Source: Mycobacterium sp. PS03-16 (GTDB lineage: Bacteria > Actinomycetota > Actinomycetes > Mycobacteriales > Mycobacteriaceae). From it: 64,000 bases of DNA. This document shows, piece after piece, positions 9,012 through 18,358 of the stretch. The translations under genes and the position numbers were made by a program. The stretch is from contig NZ_SPQO01000013.1 of the NCBI RefSeq assembly GCF_004570325.1, positions 62,001-126,000 of the forward strand, in the 5' to 3' direction. Below the pieces are notes generated by a model, which saw nothing but the letters and a program-made list of their open reading frames with translations, was not told where the DNA came from and did no database searches. Position 1 is the first letter of the stretch. Each line of letters opens with the position of its first letter.

Positions 9012-10020
9012 TCAACAGTGCCTCGATAGTGCCCAACACCCGGACGGGGTCGTCGGCCACCTCCTCGTTCGTGAAGCGCAGCACGGCGAATCCGTCGAGG
9101 GTGAGCGCGTTGTCGCGGCGGCGGTCGTCGGCGTACTTCAGCGCGCCGCGGTGGTCGGGGCCGTCGATCTCCACGACACAGCGTTCGTCGGGCCACATGA
9201 GGTCGACCCGGATGAGCGGTACCAGCGGATGCCCGCTGCGGGTCTGGTTCCACTGCCGGCCGACCGCCCAGTCACAGCGAGACAGCGCCCGCTCCAGCGC
9301 CTGCTCGGCCGCGCTGGCCGGGTGCGGGCGGCCGACCGGCGCGGGGAAGTCGGCGGCCGGTCCCGGCGCGCCGGCGCGGGAGAGCCCGGTCGCCACCGGC
9401 GGCGCGGTCAGCGTGACGGTGCCGATGCGGTCGACGTCGGCCAGCGCGTCGGCGGCCAGCCACACCCCGACGCCGCCGTGCTGGGTCAGCCACTCCAGCG
9501 CCGCGGCGATCCGCTGCTGATCCACGGATTCGAGGTCGGACGGGCACTCGGCGAGCAGGACGAGCGCATCGCGTCCGTAGGCGTCGGCCAGGATGCGCAC
9601 CAGGCCTCGCGTCCGCGTGTCGGGATCGAATCGCGACAGACACGGTTGCGCGCACAGCGCCGCATCGGCCATCGCGGCGAGGTACGGGCCGAAGTGCGCG
9701 CTGTGAGCGGCCCGCCGGTGGGCGAGCATCCGCAGCACCCGACGGTCGTGGTCACTGGCCGAGGACAGCAGCTCGGCGTCGGGCAGCCAGGCCGGGAACA
9801 GCGCGCGGGCGACCTGCTCGAGGCGGTCGAGGGCAGCGTCGACCACGGCGGCCGTGGTGGGGAGGCCCGGCGGCACCCGGTAGCGGATCACCACCGGCGC
9901 CCCGGGCGGCTGCGGGTGCAGCACGACCGCGAGCTGTTCGAACGTCACGCCGGCGATCCGCACCACCCGGTCGACGGGCAGGCCCGGGACAGCCGGCCCG
10001 GCTGCTGTCCCGTCGGGCAT
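8944..10020 (-). CDS. Nuclease-like protein with C-terminal DUF559/PD-(D/E)XK domain, first gene of the operon
   Basis: A 358-residue protein. The N-terminal two thirds are not recognisable (alpha/beta, with 'DALVLLAECPSDLESVDQQRIAAALEWL'). Residues about 245-340 look like the DUF559/Vsr-like restriction-endonuclease fold. Seen in order: 'ALSRCDWAVGRQW', 'IRVDLMWPDERCVVEIDGPDHR' with the D...E-x-D metal-binding pattern, 'KYADDRRRDNALTLDGFAVLRFTNEEV', and a final helix. An Arg-rich tail follows. The D-x(n)-E-x-D core looks intact, so it is probably catalytic. It opens an operon with the winged-helix-like protein and the HerA-like ATPase, and the spacing (overlaps throughout) implies a shared complex or pathway. 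Confidence 0.82.
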   Translation of the reverse strand: MPDGTAAGPAVPGLPVDRVVRIAGVTFEQLAVVLHPQPPGAPVVIRYRVPPGLPTTAAVVDAALDRLEQVARALFPAWLPDAELLSSASDHDRRVLRMLAHRRAAHSAHFGPYLAAMADAALCAQPCLSRFDPDTRTRGLVRILADAYGRDALVLLAECPSDLESVDQQRIAAALEWLTQHGGVGVWLAADALADVDRIGTVTLTAPPVATGLSRAGAPGPAADFPAPVGRPHPASAAEQALERALSRCDWAVGRQWNQTRSGHPLVPLIRVDLMWPDERCVVEIDGPDHRGALKYADDRRRDNALTLDGFAVLRFTNEEVADDPVRVLGTIEALLNARRRSSARRQQRGDPRDRGPR

Positions 10021-10047
10021 CGGCTCTCCCGGTGTGGTGACCGTCGG

Positions 10048-10677
10048 CTATCCCGTGGCCGTGGTGGTCGTGGGCGGTGCGATGGGGGCGCCGGGCGGCA
10101 CCTCGGTGTAGGTGGGTGTGAAGCCCTCGGTGGAGAAGCTGAAGCCGCGGCGGGTCAGCTCACTGAGGCACGACACCCCAGAGACCTCCTGGATGTTGCA
10201 GCGGAATCCGGCGGCGGCGAGCACCTGGTTGAACTGCAGCACGTTGGCCGGTCCGGGGTCCGGCGTGAACGGGGTGTCCGCGAGGGCGAGGAACATCGGG
10301 TCACCCTCGCGGCCGATCACGACCGCATTGGGTTCGGTCTCCTCACCGGCGGCGTCGAGCACCGTCTCCGGCGCTCCGGTGACCCCGAGGCCGCCCCCGT
10401 CGGTGGCCTGGCAGCCCGCCTGCACCCGCGGGATGATCGCGCAGTCCCATCGGCCCGACGGTGTGGTGAAGAAGTAGCGCGTCAGCCCGTCCACCGGGGC
10501 GGCGAAGTAGAACGCATTGACCAGGTTGGTGGTGTTCAGCGGCGGCGGGGCGGGCGCTGGCGGCGGCCCGGACGGGGTGGGTCGGGGCTCGTCGGTGTTG
10601 ACCACGACGGGACCGCCGCAGCCGGCGAGCACCATCGCGGCGGCGACGGCAACGGTAATCCGGGTCAGCACACGCAT
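10048..10677 (-). CDS. Conserved mycobacterial lipoprotein, unknown function
   Basis: A 209-residue protein starting MRVLTRITVAVAAAMVLAGC. The signal peptide ends in lipobox LAGC with the lipidated Cys at residue 20, so it faces the cell wall. A Pro-rich linker (residues 30-45) precedes a domain with several Cys ('RWDCAII', 'QAGCQA', 'FRCNIQEVSGVSCLSEL') that could form disulphides. The C-terminus is Pro/Thr-rich. The open frame continues upstream but lacks any credible start or signal, so ATG 10677 is chosen. No enzymatic motif is seen. Confidence 0.8.
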   Translation of the reverse strand: MRVLTRITVAVAAAMVLAGCGGPVVVNTDEPRPTPSGPPPAPAPPPLNTTNLVNAFYFAAPVDGLTRYFFTTPSGRWDCAIIPRVQAGCQATDGGGLGVTGAPETVLDAAGEETEPNAVVIGREGDPMFLALADTPFTPDPGPANVLQFNQVLAAAGFRCNIQEVSGVSCLSELTRRGFSFSTEGFTPTYTEVPPGAPIAPPTTTTATG

Positions 10678-10730
10678 AACGGTGTTCAAGGGTGCCGCAA
10701 CGCCTTCGGGCGGCCGCAGGCGGGTCGCGT

Positions 10731-11456
10731 TCAGGAGCCCATCAGGGTGCGCAACGTGTGCGCGTTGCGCACAGCGTGGCCGCCGAGGTCGTTGTTGAAG
10801 TACACGAGCACGCGACGGCCCTCGCCGTCCCAGGCGCGGACGCGGTCGGCCCACCACTGCAGCGCGTCGTCGGGGTAGTTGCCCGCGTACATCGAGTCCT
10901 GGCCGGGCCCGTGCAGGCGGACGTACACCAGGTCGCTGGTTGCGACCGGCTGACAGGGCAGCCCGGGCCCGCTCATCACCACGTACGCGGCGCGGTGGCG
11001 TTCCAGGAGGTCGAACACCTCGCGGGTGTGCCACGAGTCGTGCCGGAACTCGACGGCGACGGGGATCCAGTCCGGCATGAGCGTGAGGAAGTGCTCGAGG
11101 CGGGCGTCGTCGCGTTCCAGGGCGGGGTGCAATTGGACGAGCAGGGCTTCCCGGCGTTCGCCCAGTGCGGTCCAGCAGCGTTCGAACCGCTCCACCCACG
11201 GCTCGGGGTTCTGCAGCCGGCGGTAGTGGGTGAGGCCGCGGTGCGCCTTGACCGACATCGTGAATCCCTCGGGCAGTCGCTGCCGCCAGCCGGCGAACGT
11301 GTCGTCGCGCGGCCAGCGGTAGAAGCTCGCGTTGAGCTCCACGGTGTCGAACGCCTCGACGTAGCGGGCCAGCCGCTTGGCCACCGGCGTACCCGCGGGG
11401 TAGAGGACGTCGGTCCAGTGGTCGTAGGACCAGCCGGACGTGCCGATGCGGATCAT
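10731..11456 (-). CDS. DUF72 (YecE-like) family protein
   Basis: A 241-residue protein with the DUF72 TIM-barrel signatures: 'MIRIGTSGWSYDHW' at the N-terminus, 'VELNASFYRWP', 'MSVKAHRGLTH', 'VAVEFRHDSW' and 'YVRLHGPGQDSMYAGNYPDDAL' then 'VYFNNDLGGHAVRNA' at the end. The molecular function of DUF72 is not established. Its ATG overlaps the stop of the upstream EndoIII-like gene by 4 bp, so the two are co-translated. Confidence 0.88.
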   Translation of the reverse strand: MIRIGTSGWSYDHWTDVLYPAGTPVAKRLARYVEAFDTVELNASFYRWPRDDTFAGWRQRLPEGFTMSVKAHRGLTHYRRLQNPEPWVERFERCWTALGERREALLVQLHPALERDDARLEHFLTLMPDWIPVAVEFRHDSWHTREVFDLLERHRAAYVVMSGPGLPCQPVATSDLVYVRLHGPGQDSMYAGNYPDDALQWWADRVRAWDGEGRRVLVYFNNDLGGHAVRNAHTLRTLMGS

Positions 11457-12100
11457 CGCCGGCCGGCGTCGCGGACCCGGTCGCGCACGTCGTCGTCGAG
11501 CGACACGCGCACCAGCGCCGCCGCGAGCTCGGCCGTCCGCTCGCCGGCCATCCGCTGCAGTTCCTCCGGGTCCCCGGGCAGTCCGAGCGAGGTGGCGGTC
11601 GTGGTCGCGCGCTCGTCGAAGTACGGCCGCACCCAAGTCCAGGTGTCCTGCACTTCGCGCAGAAAGATGTCGGCCCCGGTGTCGCCGATGCCCTTGAACC
11701 GCTTGAGCAGTCGGGTGACCGTCGCGACGTCGCGCGATTCGCCGAGCCGGCGCAGATCGCCGCCGTAGTCGTCGTGCACGGCCCGGGCCATGTCGGTCAG
11801 CCGGGTGGCCGAGCTCTCGTCGTAGCGGGCGTATCCCGCCCGGCCGAAGGCGTCGATCATGGTCCTGCGGTCGGCGCCCAGCACCGCGTCGGGCGTGCGG
11901 AGTTTCCCGGCGAATACCTCTCGGGCGGCCCGCACCGCGACACCGGCGTCGATCGGCTTGCTGGCCAGCATGCACAACACCAGCAGTTCGAACAGCGGCA
12001 TGGGTTTGTCGTCGAGGTGGATGCCCGCCTCCCGGGCGTAGGTGGTGCCGGCCTCGTCCAGAAGGCGGCGCACCGTGCCCTTCTGCTCCGTCGTCGCCAT
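11453..12100 (-). CDS. Endonuclease III-like (HhH-GPD) DNA repair protein
   Basis: A 215-residue protein with the helical HhH-GPD fold: 'FELLVLCMLASKPIDAGVAVRAAREVF', 'LLKRFKGIGDTGADIFLREVQ' (helix-hairpin-helix) and 'VRPYFDERA'. The position normally held by the catalytic Lys just after the hairpin (G-x-G-x-K in bifunctional EndoIII enzymes) is Thr here. No 4Fe-4S Cys cluster is present at the C-terminus. It may therefore be a monofunctional or non-catalytic relative. The 4-bp overlap with the DUF72 gene suggests linked expression. DNA glycosylase activity is inference. Confidence 0.78.
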   Translation of the reverse strand: MATTEQKGTVRRLLDEAGTTYAREAGIHLDDKPMPLFELLVLCMLASKPIDAGVAVRAAREVFAGKLRTPDAVLGADRRTMIDAFGRAGYARYDESSATRLTDMARAVHDDYGGDLRRLGESRDVATVTRLLKRFKGIGDTGADIFLREVQDTWTWVRPYFDERATTTATSLGLPGDPEELQRMAGERTAELAAALVRVSLDDDVRDRVRDAGRR

Positions 12101-12139
12101 GGTCTGCGAGTTACCCGGGTGGCGGCGCGGCGAACCGGC

Positions 12140-12472
12140 TCACTTGGGCGGCAGCGTCTTCGCGTACCCGACCCCGCGGTCGACCCAGCTGCGCAGCTGC
12201 CGCGCCGTCCGCACGCCGTCGCCGGCCACGCGCAGCCACCCGCGGGTCTCGCGGCCCGACATGATCATCGGCTCGACATGGTCGCGCGCCACCAGCGTCT
12301 CGGTGTCATCGGGCGGCACGCGCACCAGCAGCCCGCCCTGACCGCTGGCCGCGACGGCCAGGTGACCGTCGATCAGGAACGCCAGTCCACCGAACATGCG
12401 CTTCTCGGTCAGGCCGCGCTCGGCGGCGACGAGTTCGCGGATGCGGTCGGCGAGGTCGGCGTCGTAGGCCAC
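12140..12472 (-). CDS. TfoX N-terminal domain protein
   Basis: A 110-residue protein with a GTG start. It consists only of the TfoX-N fold: 'LADRIRELVAAERGLTEKRMFGGLAFLIDGHLAVAAS' followed by 'LLVRVPPDDTETL' and 'GREMRGWLRV'-like 'GRETRGWLRVAGD'. In competence regulators this domain is joined to a TfoX-C domain, absent here. Stand-alone copies are common in actinobacteria and their role is unknown. Confidence 0.82.
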   Translation of the reverse strand: MAYDADLADRIRELVAAERGLTEKRMFGGLAFLIDGHLAVAASGQGGLLVRVPPDDTETLVARDHVEPMIMSGRETRGWLRVAGDGVRTARQLRSWVDRGVGYAKTLPPK

Positions 12473-12489
12473 GCCCCATTCTGTCCCGC

Positions 12490-12547
12490 CGAGCAGACAC
12501 AGACTCGCGTTCTGCGGCCGCGGATCGCGCGGGTGTGTGTCTGCTCG
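12490..12547. repeat. Intergenic inverted repeat, GAGCAGACACA type
   Basis: Twelve-base arms 12490-12501 and 12536-12547 are perfect reverse complements around a 34-nt GC-rich loop. The element fills the gap between the small conserved gene and the TfoX-N gene. Arms built on GAGCAGAC recur in mycobacterial intergenic regions (family knowledge). It may act as a terminator or RNA stability element. Confidence 0.6.
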
Positions 12548-12550
12548 CGC

Positions 12551-12739
12551 TCAGTCGGCGTCCGCGGAGACCGACCAGTCGCCGACGCGGGCGTAGTTCG
12601 AGTCGTAGATGTCCTGTTTGTCACCGGGTTCGAGTTCGGTGAGGTCCTTCATCGCCCCGCCCCAGTACCGCAGGATCCGGCCGAGCTCGGCGTTGGCGTC
12701 GGCGTCGTCGGGCAAGTTCACTTCGAGCACGAATCTCAC
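12551..12739 (-). CDS. Small conserved mycobacterial protein
   Basis: A 62-residue soluble protein read from GTG 12739. Sequence is acidic with a conserved look ('LPDDADANAELGRILRYWGGAM', 'YARVGDWSVS'); the GC-rich frame has normal third-position bias. No domain is recognised. It lies between two hairpin elements and is probably monocistronic. Confidence 0.6.
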   Translation of the reverse strand: MRFVLEVNLPDDADANAELGRILRYWGGAMKDLTELEPGDKQDIYDSNYARVGDWSVSADAD

Positions 12740-12766
12740 ATGCGCTACATACCCCGAAATTGCGCT

Positions 12767-12799
12767 GAGGGTCGTGATCCGGCACAGATCACGACCCTC
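12767..12799 (-). terminator. Hairpin terminator downstream of lon
   Basis: Perfect 13-bp arms (12767-12779 and 12787-12799) with a 7-nt loop, 18 nt after the lon stop in the lon direction. It is followed on that strand by AGCGCAATTT, a weak U-run, as is usual for mycobacterial terminators. Confidence 0.75.
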
Positions 12800-12817
12800 G
12801 GTGCGATATTCGGCCCG

Positions 12818-15151
12818 TCAGGCGGCCGCGGTCACCTCGGCCGCCGGTTCCAGCGCCTGCGCGACGATGTCGGCCACGTCGGTCATCGGCAGCACCTCGA
12901 GCCCGTCGAGCACCTCGGCAGGCACGTCGTCCAGGTCGGCCTCGTTGCGCTGCGGGATGAACACCGTCGACAGTCCGGCGCGTTGCGCGGCCAGCAGCTT
13001 CTGCTTGACGCCGCCGATCGGCAGCACCCGCCCGTTCAGCGTGACCTCACCGGTCATGCCGACGTCGGAGCGCACCTGCCGCCCCGTCGCCATCGACACC
13101 AGCGCGGTGACCATCGTGACACCGGCCGACGGCCCGTCCTTCGGGACGGCGCCCGCGGGCACGTGCACGTGGATCTTGCGGTCCAGTGCCTGGCGGTCGA
13201 CGCCCAGTTCGGCTGCGTGGCTGCGCACGTAGGACAGCGCGATCTGCGCCGACTCCTTCATCACGTCGCCCAGCTGACCGGTCAGCTGCAGGCTCGGCTC
13301 GCCCTCGGTGGACCCCGCCTCGATGTAGAGGACGTCGCCACCCATGCCGGTGACGGCCAGACCGGTCGCCACGCCGGGCACCGCGGTGCGCTCGGCCGAC
13401 TCCGGGATGAACCGCGGCCGGCCGAGGTAGCCGACCAGGTCTGCCTCGTCGATCGTGATGGGCTCCTCCGAGGCGGCCAGCTTGGTGGTGGCCTTACGCA
13501 TCGACTTGGCCAGCAACCGCTCGAACTGCCGCACCCCCGGTTCGCGGGTGTAGTCGGCGGCGATCTTGCGCAGCGCGTCGTCGGTCACCGTGACTTCGTC
13601 CTCGGTGAGCGCGGCCCGCTCCCGCTGCCGGGGCAGCAGGAAGTCGCGGGCGATGGCCACCTTGTCGTCGGCGGTGTAGCCGTCGATCTGCACCAGTTCC
13701 ATCCGGTCCAGCAGCGCCTGGGGGATGTTCTCGATGACATTGGCCGTCGCCAGGAACACCACGTCGGAGAGGTCGAGGTCCAGATCCAGGTAGTGGTCGC
13801 GGAACGTGTGGTTCTGCGCCGGGTCCAGCACCTCGAGCAGCGCGGCCGCGGGATCGCCGCGGTAGTCGCTGCCGACCTTGTCGATCTCGTCGAGCAGCAC
13901 GACGGGGTTCATCGAGCCGGCCTCGCCGATCGCCCGCACGATGCGGCCGGGCAGCGCGCCGACGTAGGTGCGGCGGTGACCGCGGATCTCGGCCTCATCG
14001 CGCACGCCGCCCAGGGCGACGCGCACGAACGTGCGGCCGAGTGCGCGGGCGATCGATTCGCCCAGCGACGTCTTGCCGACGCCGGGCGGGCCGGCCAGCA
14101 CCATCACCGCGCCGGAGCCGCGACCGCCGACGACGGCCATGCCGCGCTGGGCGCGACGCGCCCGCACCGCCAGGTACTCGACGATGCGGTCCTTGACGTC
14201 GTCGAGGCCGTGGTGGTCGGCGTTCAGGATGTCCCGGGCGGCCTGCAGATCGGTCGAGTCCTCGGTGCGCTGGTTCCACGGCAGGTCCAGCACGGTGTCC
14301 AGCCAGGTGCGGATCCAGCCGCCCTCCGGGCTCTGCTCGCTGGACCGCTCCAGCTTGCCGACCTCGCGCAGCGCGGCCTCGCGCACCTTCTCGGGCAGGT
14401 CCGCGGCCTCGACGCGGGCGCGGTAGTCGTCGGACCCCTCTGGCTCACCTTCACCCAGCTCCTTGCGGATCGCGGCCAGCTGCTGACGGAGCAGGAACTC
14501 CTTCTGCTGCTTGTCCATCCCCGAGCGGACGTCCTCGGCGATCTTCTCGTTGACCTCGACCTCGGCGAGGTGCTCGCCCGTCCACTCGATGAGCACCCGC
14601 AGCCGCTCGGCGACATCGGGCGTCTCCAGCAGCTGGCGCTTCTGCACCTGGCTGAAGTAGCTGGCGTAGCCCGCGGTGTCGGCCAGCGCCGACGGATCGG
14701 TCAGCTGGTTGACGAAGTCGATGATCTGCCACGCCTCGCGGCGCTGCAGCATCGCCAGCAGCAGCTTCTTGTAGTCGGCGGCCAGCGCGCGCACCTCGTC
14801 GGTGATCTCGGACTCGGTCGCCTCGGTCACCTCGACCCACAGCGCGGCGCCGGGGCCGGTGGTCCCGGTGCCGATGTGCGCGCGGGTGGTGCCCCGCACG
14901 ACGGCCGCGGTGCCACCGCCGCCGGGAATGCGCCCGACCTGCACGATGGTCGCGAGCACGCCGTGAGTGGGGTAGCGGTCGTCGAGCCGGGGCGCGATGA
15001 GCAACTCGCCGGAAGCGCCGGGGGCGGCTGCTGCCTGAGCTGCTTCGACGGCGGCGCGGGCCGCGTCGTCGAGTTCGATCGGCACCACCATGCCGGGCAG
15101 CACGATCGCCTCGCTGCTGAATAACACCGGCACTGATTTGGCTTCAGCCAT
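12818..15151 (-). CDS. lon: ATP-dependent protease Lon
   Basis: A 777-residue homohexameric cytosolic AAA+ protease that degrades misfolded and regulatory proteins. The N-terminal substrate-binding domain covers residues 1-210 and is followed by a coiled-coil ('[30 protein letters not shown]'). The AAA+ module has Walker [12 protein letters not shown] and Walker [13 protein letters not shown]. The protease domain has catalytic Ser in [10 protein letters not shown] (about residue 672) and Lys in [10 protein letters not shown] (about 714). The start at ATG 15151 is fixed by GGAGG five bases before it; the longer frame would begin inside this site. lon is present in fast-growing mycobacteria but missing from M. 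tuberculosis, which helps place the organism. Confidence 0.96.
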   Translation of the reverse strand: MAEAKSVPVLFSSEAIVLPGMVVPIELDDAARAAVEAAQAAAAPGASGELLIAPRLDDRYPTHGVLATIVQVGRIPGGGGTAAVVRGTTRAHIGTGTTGPGAALWVEVTEATESEITDEVRALAADYKKLLLAMLQRREAWQIIDFVNQLTDPSALADTAGYASYFSQVQKRQLLETPDVAERLRVLIEWTGEHLAEVEVNEKIAEDVRSGMDKQQKEFLLRQQLAAIRKELGEGEPEGSDDYRARVEAADLPEKVREAALREVGKLERSSEQSPEGGWIRTWLDTVLDLPWNQRTEDSTDLQAARDILNADHHGLDDVKDRIVEYLAVRARRAQRGMAVVGGRGSGAVMVLAGPPGVGKTSLGESIARALGRTFVRVALGGVRDEAEIRGHRRTYVGALPGRIVRAIGEAGSMNPVVLLDEIDKVGSDYRGDPAAALLEVLDPAQNHTFRDHYLDLDLDLSDVVFLATANVIENIPQALLDRMELVQIDGYTADDKVAIARDFLLPRQRERAALTEDEVTVTDDALRKIAADYTREPGVRQFERLLAKSMRKATTKLAASEEPITIDEADLVGYLGRPRFIPESAERTAVPGVATGLAVTGMGGDVLYIEAGSTEGEPSLQLTGQLGDVMKESAQIALSYVRSHAAELGVDRQALDRKIHVHVPAGAVPKDGPSAGVTMVTALVSMATGRQVRSDVGMTGEVTLNGRVLPIGGVKQKLLAAQRAGLSTVFIPQRNEADLDDVPAEVLDGLEVLPMTDVADIVAQALEPAAEVTAAA

Positions 15152-15212
15152 GTGATCCTCCAAAGTTCAGTCGCATCGACTCAACCTTGGTGTGCAGTGG
15201 TTTGTTCCCCGG

Positions 15213-15677
15213 CTACATCCTGGGTGGTGCGCCGCCGCGCCGGGGGCGGTCCAGCCACCGCGCCACGCGCGGTTCACAGACGGCGAGCACAGTCGCGACA
15301 ACGAACCACAGCACCGACAGCACGACGGTGGTGTGCCAGGCGTCCAGGGAGTAGCCGTCGAGGTCCTCGCGGTGGAAGAACGGGCCGACGATGCCGAACT
15401 GAATGGCCGGTGCCATCGCGATACAGGCGGCCAGGCCGGTGGTCGCACCGAAGGCCGCCCGCAGGAACACCGAGCGGGGCGTGCCGCCCGGCGGTGCGGC
15501 GCGGTGGTGGGCCAGCAGGATGGTCAGCAGCATCAGCCCGACCACCACGGCCAGCCCGTCCCACTCGCCGTCGCCGAAGATGAACGCCACCGCGCCGGCC
15601 ACGGTGGCCAGCGCCAGCGCGCCGGGATCGACGCGCGGATGCTCCTCGTAGCGGGTGCGGTGGTCCTCGACAGCCAT
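15213..15677 (-). CDS. Small integral membrane protein, unknown
   Basis: A 154-residue protein with about four hydrophobic segments ('LALATVAGAVAFIF', 'LAVVVGLMLLTILLA', 'AAFGATTGLAACIAMAPAI', 'TVVLSVLWFVVATVLAV') and a basic C-terminus. No family is recognised. ATG 15677 is supported by a TACAGT -10 hexamer (15684-15689) six bases upstream, which implies a leaderless mRNA. The frame is open upstream but without other support. Confidence 0.7.
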   Translation of the reverse strand: MAVEDHRTRYEEHPRVDPGALALATVAGAVAFIFGDGEWDGLAVVVGLMLLTILLAHHRAAPPGGTPRSVFLRAAFGATTGLAACIAMAPAIQFGIVGPFFHREDLDGYSLDAWHTTVVLSVLWFVVATVLAVCEPRVARWLDRPRRGGAPPRM

Positions 15678-15720
15678 GGCGTCACTGTAAGGGCGGGTCA
15701 CCGCCCTTCGGGCACAAAGC

Positions 15721-15755
15721 AGGGAGCCTGCCGCGGGGGTGACGGCAGGCTCCCT
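15721..15755 (-). terminator. Hairpin terminator of the antigen 85 gene
   Basis: Perfect 12-bp arms (15721-15732 and 15744-15755) with an 11-nt loop, 14 nt past the antigen 85 stop. On the coding strand it is followed by GCTTTGTG. Confidence 0.8.
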
Positions 15756-15769
15756 GGTTGTGGGTGGCT

Positions 15770-16834
<1,065 letters not shown>

Positions 16835-16954
16835 TCACCATGAAACACGCGCAACTTCTGTCACACGGGTACCAACACGGGGATGGCGTATCGCGGTCTG
16901 CTAACGATTGGGCTGCGCGCCGTTACGAACCGGACGACGACCCGCTGCGGCCCG

Positions 16955-18358
16955 TCAGTCTGCGCCGATGGCGGCCAGCGCCCGCCGGACCTCGGCCTTG
17001 CGCTCCTCGATGGCACGGCCGATGTCGTTGAGCAGCAAGGGCTTCCGAGATACCAGCTCTTCGAGATGCGCTCGCTCGACCAGTACCACGGTGACCTCGC
17101 CGACGGCGTAGGCGCCCGCGCTCACGGGTTCACGGCTCAGCGTGGTCTGCCCGAGGAAATCGCCGGGTTCCAGGACGCGGATCGGCACCACCGTGCCGTC
17201 ATCGCCGACGGCCACCAGGCGGATCAGGCCGTCGACCACGAACGTCATCCGCCGCGGCACCTCGTTGGGGGACTGCACGGTCTCGTCGGCGCCGTAGCGG
17301 GTGATCCTGGTGTGCGGCAACAATTCCTGCTGGTCGGTGTGGGACAGCCGCAGCGTCGGCGCGATGATGCGCAACGCCTTCTCCAGGCGCTCAGCGGTCG
17401 CGAAGTCGTCGGCAGCCTCGTCGAGGTGAAGTTCGGCGCGCCTGGCGGCGTACCAGATCCAGCGCAGGAATGTCGACCTCGCGGTGAAGTCGTCGGCGGG
17501 GGACCGCAACGGGATCGACGTCGCGTACCCGGTGGCGCCGGTGCGCACCGAGGCGGGCGCGGCGTGCCCGGCCAACTGGGGAAGCCGACCGGCCACGGCC
17601 GTCAGCACCTCGCACACCGCGTCGGGCGGATCCTCGCGCGCGAACACGGTGGTCACCGTGATCGAGTGCGTCCCCGGCGGCCGACTCAGGTTCGTGAACG
17701 ACGCCGCCGCCAGCACCGAGTTCGGCATGATCTGCAGGCCGCTGCCGGTGTCGATGTGCGTGGCCCGCCAATTCACCTCCACCACACGGCCTTTCGCCGA
17801 CGGCGTGTCCACCCAGTCGCCGAGTTGGAACGGCTGCTCGAACAGCACCAGCAACCCGGAGATGATCTGACCCACCGAGTTCTGCAGCGCCAGCCCCAGC
17901 ACGATCGACGACACCCCGAGCGCGGTGAACAACCCGCCCACGTTCGCGCCCCAGATGTAGGCCAGGATCAGCCCGACGCCGATCGCGATCAGCGCGAAGC
18001 GGGCGACGTCGAGGAAGATCGACGGGACCCGCCGCCGCCACGACCCTTCCGGCGCCCCCTGGAACAGGGTGGCGTTGAGCCCGGACAGCAGGAGCACCAG
18101 CACCACGAAGCCGAAGACGGTGGCCACGACGCGCACCGGCGTGGTCTCGCCGGAGATCTGGTTGGCCCCGACCAGCAGGACCAGCAGCGCCCCCAGCGGC
18201 AGGATGTAGGTGCGCAGCAGATACACCGGCCGGGTCAGCGCGCTGCCGCGCCGGCGCAGCGCGTTGTGCACCTCGGTGAGCGCGACGAGCAGCAGCGGGA
18301 AGCCGACCGCGACACCGACGGCCCAGTAGAACCAGTTGTCCTCCCACACGGTGTTCAC
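16955..18358 (-). CDS. MscS-family mechanosensitive channel with C-terminal cyclic-nucleotide-binding domain
   Basis: A 467-residue protein with a GTG start that overlaps the cyclase stop (GTGA). The N-terminal half has about five transmembrane segments. The MscS pore helix reads 'ALGVSSIVLGLALQNSVGQIISG' and is followed by the beta domain ('QLGDWVDTPSAKGRVVEVNWRATHI', 'IMPNSVLAAASF'). Residues about 340-455 form a cNMP-binding barrel ('GLIRLVAVGDDGTVVPIRVLEPGDFLGQTTL'), followed by a C-terminal helix. The phosphate-binding cassette is recognisable but lacks the usual R-x-A core, so ligand specificity is uncertain. It resembles Rv2434c. The context suggests nucleotide gating of an osmotic release valve. 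Confidence 0.9.
   Translation of the reverse strand: MNTVWEDNWFYWAVGVAVGFPLLLVALTEVHNALRRRGSALTRPVYLLRTYILPLGALLVLLVGANQISGETTPVRVVATVFGFVVLVLLLSGLNATLFQGAPEGSWRRRVPSIFLDVARFALIAIGVGLILAYIWGANVGGLFTALGVSSIVLGLALQNSVGQIISGLLVLFEQPFQLGDWVDTPSAKGRVVEVNWRATHIDTGSGLQIMPNSVLAAASFTNLSRPPGTHSITVTTVFAREDPPDAVCEVLTAVAGRLPQLAGHAAPASVRTGATGYATSIPLRSPADDFTARSTFLRWIWYAARRAELHLDEAADDFATAERLEKALRIIAPTLRLSHTDQQELLPHTRITRYGADETVQSPNEVPRRMTFVVDGLIRLVAVGDDGTVVPIRVLEPGDFLGQTTLSREPVSAGAYAVGEVTVVLVERAHLEELVSRKPLLLNDIGRAIEERKAEVRRALAAIGAD

Noticed and set aside
11774-15124. Very long plus-strand frame (over 1100 codons) opposite lon
   Set aside because: Complement of lon; low-complexity His/Gln/Arg/Gly sequence with no recognisable fold. 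Lon motifs on the minus strand are unambiguous.
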